From positions 1-7,609 of the forward strand of contig JAOTWT010000130.1 of assembly GCA_029862725.1 (NCBI GenBank): a stretch of DNA of 7,609 nucleotides, written 5' to 3'. Position 1 is the stretch's first letter; each line of letters opens with the position of its first letter. The DNA is from Acidobacteriota bacterium (GTDB taxonomy: Bacteria > Acidobacteriota > Blastocatellia > Pyrinomonadales > Pyrinomonadaceae). The translations under genes were made by a program, and so were the position numbers. Below are positions 1-6,577 of the stretch, one piece after another. The notes under the pieces were generated by a model. That model worked only from the letters and a program-made list of their open reading frames with translations. It searched no databases and was not told the DNA's origin.

Positions 1-1574
1 GAACGCGCGGTCGCGACCGCAAGCATCCTCGCCTCGGCGGTCTTCAAAGACTGAAGCGCATTTCTGACATCGACCTGAATTCCCTGTTCCAGCTGTTCCC
101 GCAACACGCGAATGCGGTCGCCCTGAACAAGCGCTTTTCCGAGAAGCGCTTCCTGGGCCTTGCCGTCCGGAGCGATCTGAAAAGTCACTCCGACCCGGAA
201 CGTCGGGTACCTGTTGGCAAAAATATCCGTGACCGAACTGAAATAGCTTCCGGTAAGACGCTCCGGGACCATGCGCGGGGGAGCTATTGGCAAGGGCGAG
301 ATAGGCGGCGAGTTTGGGTCAATAGTGTTTACACGCGTGATGACCTCATTTATCTTCTCGGCCGATTCTGTATTAGAAAAGAAACTTACCACACCGGGAT
401 TGGCGGTTCCGCCAATTCCGCTGGATGTATAGCTCGCGTTAAGGTTGATGATCGGATCCAGCTGGTCCTTGTAGAATTTTTTGTCGTATTCGTTGATCTC
501 TTTTGAGACATCGAGAATGTCGAATTCGATTCTGTTCTCAATCGCGAGCGCAAGCGCTTCTTCCAGAGTGGTTTTCGGTATCACGAGATCGACATTGTCG
601 GTCGGGACGAGCGATTTTGACCAAACCACGTCGTCCCTGTTTTCGGCGATCAGGTTCTTCAGGAAATTCTCCGATCGGTTTACCTGTTCGAGCGCGGTGT
701 AGACCCTCAGTTCCAGTTCTGCTACCTGCGTCTCGGCTGCGAGTATGTCGATAGGTGCGAGCACGCCTTCGCTCACCAGGCGCTTGTTGTGCTCAAGCTG
801 CTGTCTCGCGTCCCGAACGCCGTCTCTTTGAACCTTCAGGTTTCGAAGCGCGTAGGTCAGGTCCCAATATGCCTTTTGAACGCTGACCGTGATCTCGATC
901 GCTTTTTGGCGGAATTGCTTGTCGCTGAGACTCAGGTTTTTTTTCGCCAGTTCGATCACACGCCGCATGTCATCATTCTTGCGTCCCCGGAAAAGAGGCT
1001 GATTAATACGAAACTCAATAGACGAATCATACTGGGGACTGAGAATAGAGACCGGATTGTCTGTCGTCAGCTTTCGATTCTTGAATGTCGCCGAATACGA
1101 AGTCCCGTTTTTTCTAAGAATTCCCTGGTAACTGAATTCTCCGACAAGCGATGTATTCGAAGTGGTCGTGTTGTTATTAAAAATACTGACACTCGGAAGT
1201 GTCGCGCGTTCGAAATAAGTCGCGCCCGCGATGACCGGCGTAAACGGCAGATAAGATGCTCCAAGTTCGTATTCGGCGATCTTCACATCTTTCCGGGATA
1301 CCTCGATGTCCTTGTTGTTCTCGAGCGCCATCACGATCGCTTCCCGCGAGGTCATTGGAACTTGTAGCGTCATATCGACGCCAACCCGACCAATATCGGG
1401 AAGCGATGTGACGGCCGATTCAAAACCGTTCGCGACCTCGGGAACCCCCTCCAGCTTCTCCGGCTGTACAGTTTGAACATCGACTGGAGGCGTCGGGGAT
1501 ACGGTTGCCGTCTGGCCGCTTGCGATGCCGGCCAACAAAACAAAAAGCAATATTGTTAAAATCTGAAACTTCAT
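1..1574 (-). CDS. TolC-family outer-membrane efflux channel, 3' end cut by window edge
   Basis: This would be the outer-membrane and periplasmic exit duct of the tripartite pump. The frame is open from ATG at 1574 to base 1 (about 524 codons) and the C-terminus lies outside the window. Residues 1-20 form a signal peptide (MKFQILTILLFVLLAGIASG) with no lipobox cysteine, so it is not a lipoprotein. A proline-rich stretch follows, then two outer membrane efflux protein (OEP) repeats. The first begins near REAIVMALENNKDIEVSRKD and contains the helical segment KAYWDLTYALRNLKVQRDGV. The second begins near LEEALALAIENRIEFDILDV. Each shows the family pattern of an L/A..A...N.ei start followed by long amphipathic helices, with aromatic-rich beta segments (GEFSYQG, SYFSSV) between them. 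Start choice: ATG 1574 has no clear Shine-Dalgarno. An in-frame GTG at 1595 has AAGG six bases upstream and would add KARSSV before the signal peptide, so it is a serious alternative. It is the last gene of the visible operon, 52 bases after the membrane protein. Confidence 0.93.
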   Translation of the reverse strand, partial: MKFQILTILLFVLLAGIASGQTATVSPTPPVDVQTVQPEKLEGVPEVANGFESAVTSLPDIGRVGVDMTLQVPMTSREAIVMALENNKDIEVSRKDVKIAEYELGASYLPFTPVIAGATYFERATLPSVSIFNNNTTTSNTSLVGEFSYQGILRKNGTSYSATFKNRKLTTDNPVSILSPQYDSSIEFRINQPLFRGRKNDDMRRVIELAKKNLSLSDKQFRQKAIEITVSVQKAYWDLTYALRNLKVQRDGVRDARQQLEHNKRLVSEGVLAPIDILAAETQVAELELRVYTALEQVNRSENFLKNLIAENRDDVVWSKSLVPTDNVDLVIPKTTLEEALALAIENRIEFDILDVSKEINEYDKKFYKDQLDPIINLNASYTSSGIGGTANPGVVSFFSNTESAEKINEVITRVNTIDPNSPPISPLPIAPPRMVPERLTGSYFSSVTDIFANRYPTFRVGVTFQIAPDGKAQEALLGKALVQGDRIRVLREQLEQGIQVDVRNALQSLKTAEARMLAVATAR

Positions 1575-1626
1575 AACACTGGACCGGGCTTTCACCGGCT
1601 GCCTTGCGGCGCTTTTCCAATTCGAT

Positions 1627-2049
1627 TCAACCCGCGAACTGGGTGTAGATAAAACCGCCCAGGATCAGGGCAAAACCGCCTATTTCCGCGGCGATCAGGG
1701 TGTACATAAACCATGTCGTAGCAAAATTGCGTTCCGAAAATATGTTGTCGGTCCGGTCTTTGATTCCTTCCAGAACATAGGCGACCACGGTCAGCAAAAA
1801 GTACGTAAGCGGCAAAAGCACGATCACGACCTGCCAGCCGGCCGAAAAAGGCGAATACTCGATCAGTTTTGCAATTACAAGACTCGCAAAACTGTAAAAG
1901 AAGGAGGCGCGGTGCGCGATATCGACATAAACCGGTGCCTTATGCTCCGGCGAACTCATGATCTTCAGGTATTTCCATACCCCTGTGATCATCCCGTTCA
2001 GCAGGAATATTCCTGCAAAAAGCAATGAAATTTTAATCGAAAGAGTCAT
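1627..2049 (-). CDS. Small four-TM membrane protein, function unknown
   Basis: A 140-residue protein that I do not recognise as a named family. Four hydrophobic segments are visible: about residues 4-25 (start region to GVW), 49-64 (ASFFYSFASLVIAK region), 72-93 (QVVIVLLPLTYFLLTVVAYV) and 112-137 (WFMYTLIAAEIGGFALILGG). The loop before TM2 carries the polar motif YVDIAHRAS with His46-Arg47, a candidate functional or cofactor-proximal site. ATG 2049 is chosen because it sits 4 bases after the oxidoreductase stop codon, which suggests translational coupling. The frame also allows a TTG start at 2073 (eight more residues), with AAGG nine bases upstream, but that would overlap the preceding gene. 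Its tight pairing with the flavodoxin-fold reductase suggests that the two act together, perhaps with this protein as a membrane partner near the quinone pool; this is inference from position only. Confidence 0.75.
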   Translation of the reverse strand: MTLSIKISLLFAGIFLLNGMITGVWKYLKIMSSPEHKAPVYVDIAHRASFFYSFASLVIAKLIEYSPFSAGWQVVIVLLPLTYFLLTVVAYVLEGIKDRTDNIFSERNFATTWFMYTLIAAEIGGFALILGGFIYTQFAG

Positions 2050-2053
2050 TTCT

Positions 2054-2632
2054 CTATGCGCCCTGTTTCCCAAGCCCGCGTACCTTGGCTCGCCATTTTT
2101 CCCTCTGTTCGGGTGTCGAGCTTCCTACGCGGTCAAAAGTAGTGATCCCAACCGGCTTTATGCCGCAAAAATAGAGCGTCGCTCGTTTCATCGCGTTGTG
2201 ACCGGCTCCCCTGTATGCGATCCAAAAATAGAGCTTCGGCGCATCCATAGTCGTGATCATCCGCGCCGAGCGGCCATCGAGGAGACGTTCCCACCAAGGG
2301 TCGTCGTCGTGATACTTGAACGCAAAAGAAGGCAGAAAAACGCGGTCGATAAATCCCTTAAAAAGGGCCGGCATTGTCGCCCACCAGGTCGGATAAACAA
2401 AAACCATGTGTTCGGACCAAAGGATGAGTTCCTGTGCTCGTTTCAGATCGGGTTCGAGTTCCTGAATCACCTTGTAGCCTTTATGGAGCACCGGATCGAA
2501 ATCCAGGTCCGAGACATTGAGGCGCTCGAGCACACACCCGGCATCCTTTGCTCCGGCCTGGTATTCGTCCGCCAAGCCGCCGCAGAGGCTGTCTTTATCC
2601 GGGTGTCCCAAAATCAGGAGTATTTTCTTCAC
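2054..2632 (-). CDS. NAD(P)H:quinone oxidoreductase, flavodoxin-like fold
   Basis: A 192-residue soluble cytoplasmic flavoprotein of the flavodoxin-2 type (NQO1/MdaB/KefF relatives), expected to reduce quinones by two electrons from NAD(P)H using FMN or FAD. The first beta strand and phosphate loop are MKKILLILGHPDKDSLCGGL (residues 1-20). The family hallmark YPTWWATMPALFKGFIDRVF at 80-99 is the flavin-ring loop and following helix. ITTMDAP at 126-132 and the GAGHN stretch at 142-146 match the third flavin-contact region. Length is normal for the family. The start is GTG at 2632: the stop codon of the permease (TAG, 2642-2640) contributes AGG, a Shine-Dalgarno six bases before this GTG, so the two genes are almost fused at translation. 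Placement inside an RND pump operon suggests that it processes redox-active substrates also handled by the pump, which is inference. The exact substrate cannot be read from sequence. Confidence 0.9.
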   Translation of the reverse strand: MKKILLILGHPDKDSLCGGLADEYQAGAKDAGCVLERLNVSDLDFDPVLHKGYKVIQELEPDLKRAQELILWSEHMVFVYPTWWATMPALFKGFIDRVFLPSFAFKYHDDDPWWERLLDGRSARMITTMDAPKLYFWIAYRGAGHNAMKRATLYFCGIKPVGITTFDRVGSSTPEQREKWRAKVRGLGKQGA

Positions 2633-2639
2633 GACGAAC

Positions 2640-5600
2640 CTATTTCCACCCGAGCAGCGACGTTATCGAAGTCGCCGCATCGGCCGTTTTCCGGCGGACA
2701 ACCTGCATTCCCTTGCTGAGCCCCTGAAAGACCTTCAGGTTTCCAAGATCATCAAAATACGAATAGAAAACCGGGACGGCGAGCAGCGTCAAAAGCAAAC
2801 AAAGCGCTTGTCCGCCAACGATCAAAACACCGACCGAGCGGTTCGTTCCCGCGCCGGCACCGCGTGCGATCACAAGCGGCGTCATTCCCGCGATCAAGGC
2901 GATTGTCGTCATCAGGATCGGACGCAAACGGTCTTTGTTTCCCTTGAGAATCGCCTCATACCGTGACAATCCCTGCTCGCGAAGGTTCGAGATATGGTCG
3001 ATCACGAGGATCGCGTTCTTCTTGACGACGCCGAACAAAAGCAAAAAGCCGAGTCCTGAAAAGATGTTGAGTGTTTGTCCCGCGATCAGGATCGAAATGA
3101 TCCCAAACGGGACAGCGATCGGAAGTGTCAAAAGGATCGTGATCGGGTGTACGAACGATTCGAACTGTGCGGCGAGCACGATATACATAAAGACAAAGGA
3201 AAGCGAGATCGCGATCATGAAATAGAAACCTGCCTTACCCATTTCCTTCGACTGTCCTACATAACCCGAATTGTAATTCGACGGCAGATTCAGGTTCCCG
3301 ACCGCGTTATCGAGATCCGCCGTAATACCCGCCGCGGATCCGCCGGGCCGGGTGTTGGCGAGAATCGTTACCTGCCTTTGCCGGTTGATCCTTTCGATCG
3401 CTGACGGTCCAGTGCCTTCTTTTGTCTTGACGACATTATCAAGGCTTACCGCACCTAGTTTGCTCGACGGCACGATGAGCCTCTGGAGCCCTTCCAGGTC
3501 GGTACGGAAGTCGTTCTTTGCACGAACATGCACCTCGTACTGCTCGGTTCCCTCATTGAACGTGGTTGCCTGCTGACCGGCCACCAATATGTTCAGCGCC
3601 TGCGAGATGTCGCCGACCCTGACGCCGAGATCGGCCGCCTTTTCACGGTCGATTACGAGCTGGACCTCCGGCTTACCTGCAATCAAAGTTGAATCCACAT
3701 CGACAGCGTCCGGGTTCTTTTTCACAACCGCGATCAGTTCCGCCGAATACTGCTCGAGCTTTTTGAGGTCGGGTCCTCCGATTACAAATTGCACATTCGC
3801 GTTTCTGAATCCGCCTCCGGAAAACGCCTGAACCTGCTGGACAGCGGTGCGAAGATTGCCCGGATATTTGGTCAGCAGTTCGCGCGCCATGACCATGAGT
3901 TCTTCCTGCGACTTTTCGCGCTCGGAAAGATCGGTGAGTCGAACATAGATAGACCCCGCGTTGACCGCGCTTGCCTGGCCGCCGCCCGCGGTGATCAGCG
4001 TATCGGTGACACCGGGCAGCTTCCGAATGTCCGCTGCGATTCTCTCAAATAGAACGGATGAAGCCTGAAGCGAGGCTCCCTCGTCGGTTCGGAGCGAAAC
4101 CTCAAACTGCGACTGGTCGTCGACCGGTAGAAAATTCTTACCGACAAACATAAACAGGGGAACGATGCTCAAAATCACAACCAGACAAGCCGCGACAATC
4201 ATCCAGCGGTTGTTCATCGAGAAGATCAGCATCTTCTCATAAGTGCTTTCGATAAAACGGTATACACGGGAATCTTTTGAGGTTTCGCCTTCTGGCGAAA
4301 CCGGTTCCAAGTTCAAGGTTTCAGGTTCAAAGTCTGTCTGTTCAGCATTGGAATCATCTTCCAACCCCGACTCATCCTCTGCATCCTGAATCCTGACTCC
4401 TGACTCCCCCTCTGAATCCTGAATCCTGAATCCCGACTCCTTCTCTGAACCCTGAATCCTGACTCCTGACTCCCCCTCTGAATCCTGAATCCTGAATCCC
4501 GACTCCTCTTCAGACTTTGAACCTTGAACTTCGAACTTTGAACTCGCAGCGTCTTCCTCCGCCTTTTTATGACGGTTCAGTCGGATGATCCGTGCCGCGA
4601 GCATCGGGGTGAGTGAGAACGAGACGATCATCGAAATTCCAACGGCAAATGCTGAGGTCAGACCAAACGAGGACATAAAACGCCCGACGATTCCCTGCAT
4701 AAAACCGATCGGGACAAAAACGGCCATCAGCGAAAGTGTCGTCGCGAGCACCGCGAGACCAATTTCGCGTGTTCCCTCGATCGCCGCACGATAGGGCGAC
4801 ATTCCCTTTTCCTCGATAAACCTGTAGATATTCTCAAGTACAACAATCGCGTCATCGACCACGATCCCGACCATCAGCGTCAACGAGAGCATCGTGATCT
4901 GGTTGAGCGTATAGTTCATTGCGTACATCAAACCGAATGTCGAGATGATCGATGTCGGAATCGCGATCGCGGCAATCAGGGTCGAACGCCAGTTCCACAA
5001 AAAGAGAAAGATCACGATCGTCGCCAGGATACTGCCAACGACCAGGTGTTCCTCGATCGAGGCAAGAGAGGCCTCGATAAATACCGAATTGTCGCCGATG
5101 ATCTGGAGTCTTACGTCCTTTGGCAGCCCGCCTTCGATCTCGGCCAGTACTTCTTTCAGGCGATGAGCCACGGCAACGGTGTTTTCACCGGATTGTTTCG
5201 AAACGATCAGTGTGACTGCCGGTTTGCCGTTCAGGAATGACTGCGAACGCAGTTCTTCGCCGCCGTCTTCGACGGTGCCGATGTCCTTGACCTTTACCTC
5301 ATAACCGCCGCGGTTTGCCACCACGACATTTTGAAAATCCTCTGCTTGGCGGATCTTGCCGAGTGTCCGGACATTGATTTCGCGTGCGCCTTCGTCGAGG
5401 CGCCCGCCCGGAAATTCCAGGTTCTGTACTCGAAGAGCTGCCGTTACTTCAACGGGAGTAATGTTCAGTGAACGCATTTTGTCCGGGTCGACCCAGACAT
5501 TAATCTGCCGCTCGCGTCCGCCGATTATCTGCACCTGACCGACACCGTTTAGCGACTCGATGCGTTCCTTAACCGTATTTTTGGCAATATCGGTGACTTC

Positions 5601-6053
5601 GCGAAGGCTCTTCGGAGCCGAAACCACGATTCGCAGTACCGGCGCCGCATCGGAATCCAATTTTAGTACCGTCGGCTGCTCGGCAGTCTCGGGAAGATTC
5701 GGGATCGCCTGCTGAACACGGTTTTCGACCTCCTGCGCGGCTACGTTGACATCTTTTTCGAGCTCGAACTGCACGAACACCCGCGAAAGACCCTCAAGCG
5801 ATGTCGAGCGAAGCTCGTCGATACCGCTGACCGTATTGACGACTTCCTCGATCTTTTCGGTGATCTCGGTTTCGATCTCCTGAGGCGACGAACCGGGATT
5901 GATGGTCGTTATCGTGAGCGTCGGAAAATCGACCTTCGGAAAAAGATCGACACCGAGCGAGAAAAACGAAAACGCACCCACGACCATCAGCGACAATATC
6001 AACATTGTCGCGAATACCGGCCGTTTGACACATACTTCTGCTAACCACTGCAT
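2640..6053 (-). CDS. RND efflux permease (AcrB/HAE1 type) with repeat-derived cytoplasmic linker
   Basis: Inner-membrane proton/substrate antiporter of the tripartite pump, 1137 residues against about 1030-1050 usual for the family. TM1 is near residues 12-32, followed by the first periplasmic porter domain (FPKVDFPTLTITT; NPGSSPQEIETEITEKIE). TM2-TM6 fall at about 336-487. TM4 contains the proton-relay pair Asp400-Asp401 (GIVVDDAIVVLENI). TM7 starts near 617, and the second periplasmic domain follows (NFLPVDDQSQF). TM10 carries VVKKNAILVIDH with Lys1012 at the position of the essential AcrB lysine, so the pump should be active. The excess length is one block, residues about 498-595, acidic and repetitive, lying in the cytoplasmic linker between TM6 and TM7 (see the repeat at 4304-4543). 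Translation starts at ATG 6053. The only Shine-Dalgarno-like bases are GGAA at 6067-6064, inside the adjoining heptamer array. Substrate class is not decidable from sequence. Confidence 0.98.
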   Translation of the reverse strand: MQWLAEVCVKRPVFATMLILSLMVVGAFSFFSLGVDLFPKVDFPTLTITTINPGSSPQEIETEITEKIEEVVNTVSGIDELRSTSLEGLSRVFVQFELEKDVNVAAQEVENRVQQAIPNLPETAEQPTVLKLDSDAAPVLRIVVSAPKSLREVTDIAKNTVKERIESLNGVGQVQIIGGRERQINVWVDPDKMRSLNITPVEVTAALRVQNLEFPGGRLDEGAREINVRTLGKIRQAEDFQNVVVANRGGYEVKVKDIGTVEDGGEELRSQSFLNGKPAVTLIVSKQSGENTVAVAHRLKEVLAEIEGGLPKDVRLQIIGDNSVFIEASLASIEEHLVVGSILATIVIFLFLWNWRSTLIAAIAIPTSIISTFGLMYAMNYTLNQITMLSLTLMVGIVVDDAIVVLENIYRFIEEKGMSPYRAAIEGTREIGLAVLATTLSLMAVFVPIGFMQGIVGRFMSSFGLTSAFAVGISMIVSFSLTPMLAARIIRLNRHKKAEEDAASSKFEVQGSKSEEESGFRIQDSEGESGVRIQGSEKESGFRIQDSEGESGVRIQDAEDESGLEDDSNAEQTDFEPETLNLEPVSPEGETSKDSRVYRFIESTYEKMLIFSMNNRWMIVAACLVVILSIVPLFMFVGKNFLPVDDQSQFEVSLRTDEGASLQASSVLFERIAADIRKLPGVTDTLITAGGGQASAVNAGSIYVRLTDLSEREKSQEELMVMARELLTKYPGNLRTAVQQVQAFSGGGFRNANVQFVIGGPDLKKLEQYSAELIAVVKKNPDAVDVDSTLIAGKPEVQLVIDREKAADLGVRVGDISQALNILVAGQQATTFNEGTEQYEVHVRAKNDFRTDLEGLQRLIVPSSKLGAVSLDNVVKTKEGTGPSAIERINRQRQVTILANTRPGGSAAGITADLDNAVGNLNLPSNYNSGYVGQSKEMGKAGFYFMIAISLSFVFMYIVLAAQFESFVHPITILLTLPIAVPFGIISILIAGQTLNIFSGLGFLLLFGVVKKNAILVIDHISNLREQGLSRYEAILKGNKDRLRPILMTTIALIAGMTPLVIARGAGAGTNRSVGVLIVGGQALCLLLTLLAVPVFYSYFDDLGNLKVFQGLSKGMQVVRRKTADAATSITSLLGWK
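4281..4302. repeat. Perfect 9-bp hairpin at the edge of the permease insert
   Basis: GGTTTCGCC and GGCGAAACC are perfect reverse complements separated by four bases (TTCT). The hairpin lies inside the permease coding sequence (residues PVSPEGETS region) and directly abuts the left arm of the heptamer block that starts at 4304. It may be part of the inserted element's end or a target feature. Such a strong stem in a coding region is unusual, but its role is unknown. Confidence 0.7.
4304..4543. repeat. Heptanucleotide repeat element inserted in frame in the permease gene
   Basis: The left arm has four 7-base units at 4304-4331 (GTTCCAA, GTTCAAG, GTTTCAG, GTTCAAA). The right arm has four units in the opposite sense at 4516-4543 (TTTGAAC, CTTGAAC, TTCGAAC, TTTGAAC). 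Between them lie many CTGAATC, CTGACTC and CCGACTC units. On the coding strand the core reads as a cyclic peptide of the type SGFRIQD/SGVRIQG, rich in Glu and Ser. The block falls where the RND family has a short cytoplasmic connection between TM6 and TM7, a site likely to tolerate extra sequence, and the reading frame is intact on both sides. The array pattern is seen directly; the insertion is inferred from the excess length over the family. Confidence 0.85.
4385..4507. repeat. 66-bp tandem duplication with 57 identical bases
   Basis: Bases 4385-4441 recur exactly at 4451-4507, a spacing of 66 bases. In the permease this gives two 22-residue units that share ESGFRIQDSEGESGVRIQ and end in GSEK or DAED. 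Because 66 is a multiple of three, gaining or losing a unit keeps the frame. The perfect identity points to a recent duplication by slippage or recombination. Confidence 0.92.
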
Positions 6054-6063
6054 TTCTTTATAG

Positions 6064-6091
6064 TTCCAAGTTTCAAGTTCCAGGTTTCAAG
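6064..6091 (+). repeat. Heptamer array, left arm beside the four-helix bundle gene
   Basis: Four consecutive 7-base units TTCCAAG, TTTCAAG, TTCCAGG and TTTCAAG, followed by a degenerate TTTTG. The array fills the space between the end of the four-helix bundle gene (6097) and the permease start (6053), leaving only ten bases before the ATG. Its sense is opposite to the array at 6578-6612, so the two bracket the small gene as inverted arms. It closely matches the left arm of the permease insert (GTTCCAAGTT shared). Confidence 0.9.
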
Positions 6092-6096
6092 TTTTG

Positions 6097-6486
6097 CTAC
6101 TTGTACTTTCGACCCTTTATTCCGGATTGTTTGAGATAGCTAATTAATCCGGAAATAACTCTACTGTTTTCAATTGCAAGACCTCGCAAGAATCGAAATT
6201 CTTCATCGCTTATGTATTCCTGGTCTCTTGCAACGTATAACTGCGCTCTTACTTCACCAACTGATCCCTTGGCAATCGACAGGAAGTTGATGAATTCTTT
6301 GTTCCCATCTCGTTCAAATCCTTCCGCGATATTCGACATTACCGAGACCGCTGACTTTCTGATTTGATCTATCAATGCAAAATCTCGAGAAAATTCTTCA
6401 TTCTTCGTTATTCTGTACACATGGGAAGTGATTCCTCGTGCTTTCTTCCAACATTCCAATTCTTCGAAATTATTAATTGTTGCCAT
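6097..6486 (-). CDS. Four-helix bundle protein, S23/IVP family
   Basis: A 129-residue protein of the family first known from intervening sequences in 23S rRNA genes (also related to Avd of diversity-generating retroelements). Family features: N-terminal FEELECWKKARGITSHVYRIT (helix 1, residues 7-27), the signature QIRKSAVSVMSNIAEGFERD (41-60), then EFINFLSIAKGSVGEVRAQL (64-83) and a last helix, about 94-120. The lysine-rich tail GRKYK and the basic residues would suit a nucleic-acid or ribonucleoprotein partner, but the molecular role of free-standing members is not established. ATG 6486 has a good Shine-Dalgarno, GGAG at 6497-6494, seven bases away, so the gene is probably translated in its own right. 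GC content is about 39% by hand count over 6121-6480, clearly lower than the efflux genes around it (one sampled line of the permease is 63%). It sits between the adaptor and permease genes and is flanked by inverted heptamer arrays, which suggests acquisition. No rRNA, reverse transcriptase or template repeat is in the window. Confidence 0.93.
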   Translation of the reverse strand: MATINNFEELECWKKARGITSHVYRITKNEEFSRDFALIDQIRKSAVSVMSNIAEGFERDGNKEFINFLSIAKGSVGEVRAQLYVARDQEYISDEEFRFLRGLAIENSRVISGLISYLKQSGIKGRKYK

Positions 6487-6493
6487 CTTTGTT

Positions 6494-6497
6494 CTCC
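6494..6497 (-). promoter_or_regulatory. Ribosome binding site of the four-helix bundle gene
   Basis: GGAG on the minus strand, seven bases before ATG 6486. It is well spaced and clearer than the site in front of the permease, and it supports this start over the longer overlapping frames. Confidence 0.7.
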
Positions 6498-6513
6498 GTA
6501 ATTGAGTTTTACT

Positions 6514-6535
6514 TCAAACAAACATGAACCTCCTT
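6514..6535 (-). other. Consensus AAGGAGG followed by a three-codon ORF (M-F-V-stop)
   Basis: AAGGAGG (6535-6529) is an ideal anti-Shine-Dalgarno match. Three bases later comes ATG TTT GTT TGA (6525-6514), 28 bases upstream of the four-helix bundle start. The spacing is shorter than optimal. It could be a leader minigene, a ribosome standby site, or a remnant of a lost gene start. No function is claimed. Confidence 0.35.
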
Positions 6536-6577
6536 CTATTCGTCGTTTGTAAATAAATGTCCATAGAACCGAACAAA

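Noticed and set aside
789..1367. 192-codon plus-strand open frame
   Set aside because: It is the antisense shadow of the outer-membrane channel gene, arginine-rich and without recognisable domains.
1420..1620. 66-codon minus-strand frame overlapping the start of the channel gene
   Set aside because: It is out of frame with the channel, whose signal peptide and OEP repeats are clear. Nothing supports a separate product.
1958..2719. 253-codon plus-strand open frame
   Set aside because: It runs antisense across the membrane protein, the reductase and the permease end. Its composition is that of a shadow frame, and the minus-strand genes have clear families.
4304..4543. CRISPR array
   Set aside because: Units are 7 bases and directly adjacent, with no 25-40 base spacers, and no cas gene is present.
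4270..4570. Frameshift or assembly error in the permease
   Set aside because: The frame is continuous through the insert, and both flanks resume normal RND sequence. A 66-base unit keeps the frame, so an error is not needed to explain it, although copy number could still be misassembled.
6097..6486. Avd accessory gene of a diversity-generating retroelement
   Set aside because: The protein is of the same fold family, but there is no reverse transcriptase, template repeat or variable repeat in the window, and the adjacent genes are efflux genes.
6097..6486. Intervening sequence of a 23S rRNA gene
   Set aside because: The family is known from such sites, but no rRNA sequence surrounds the gene here.
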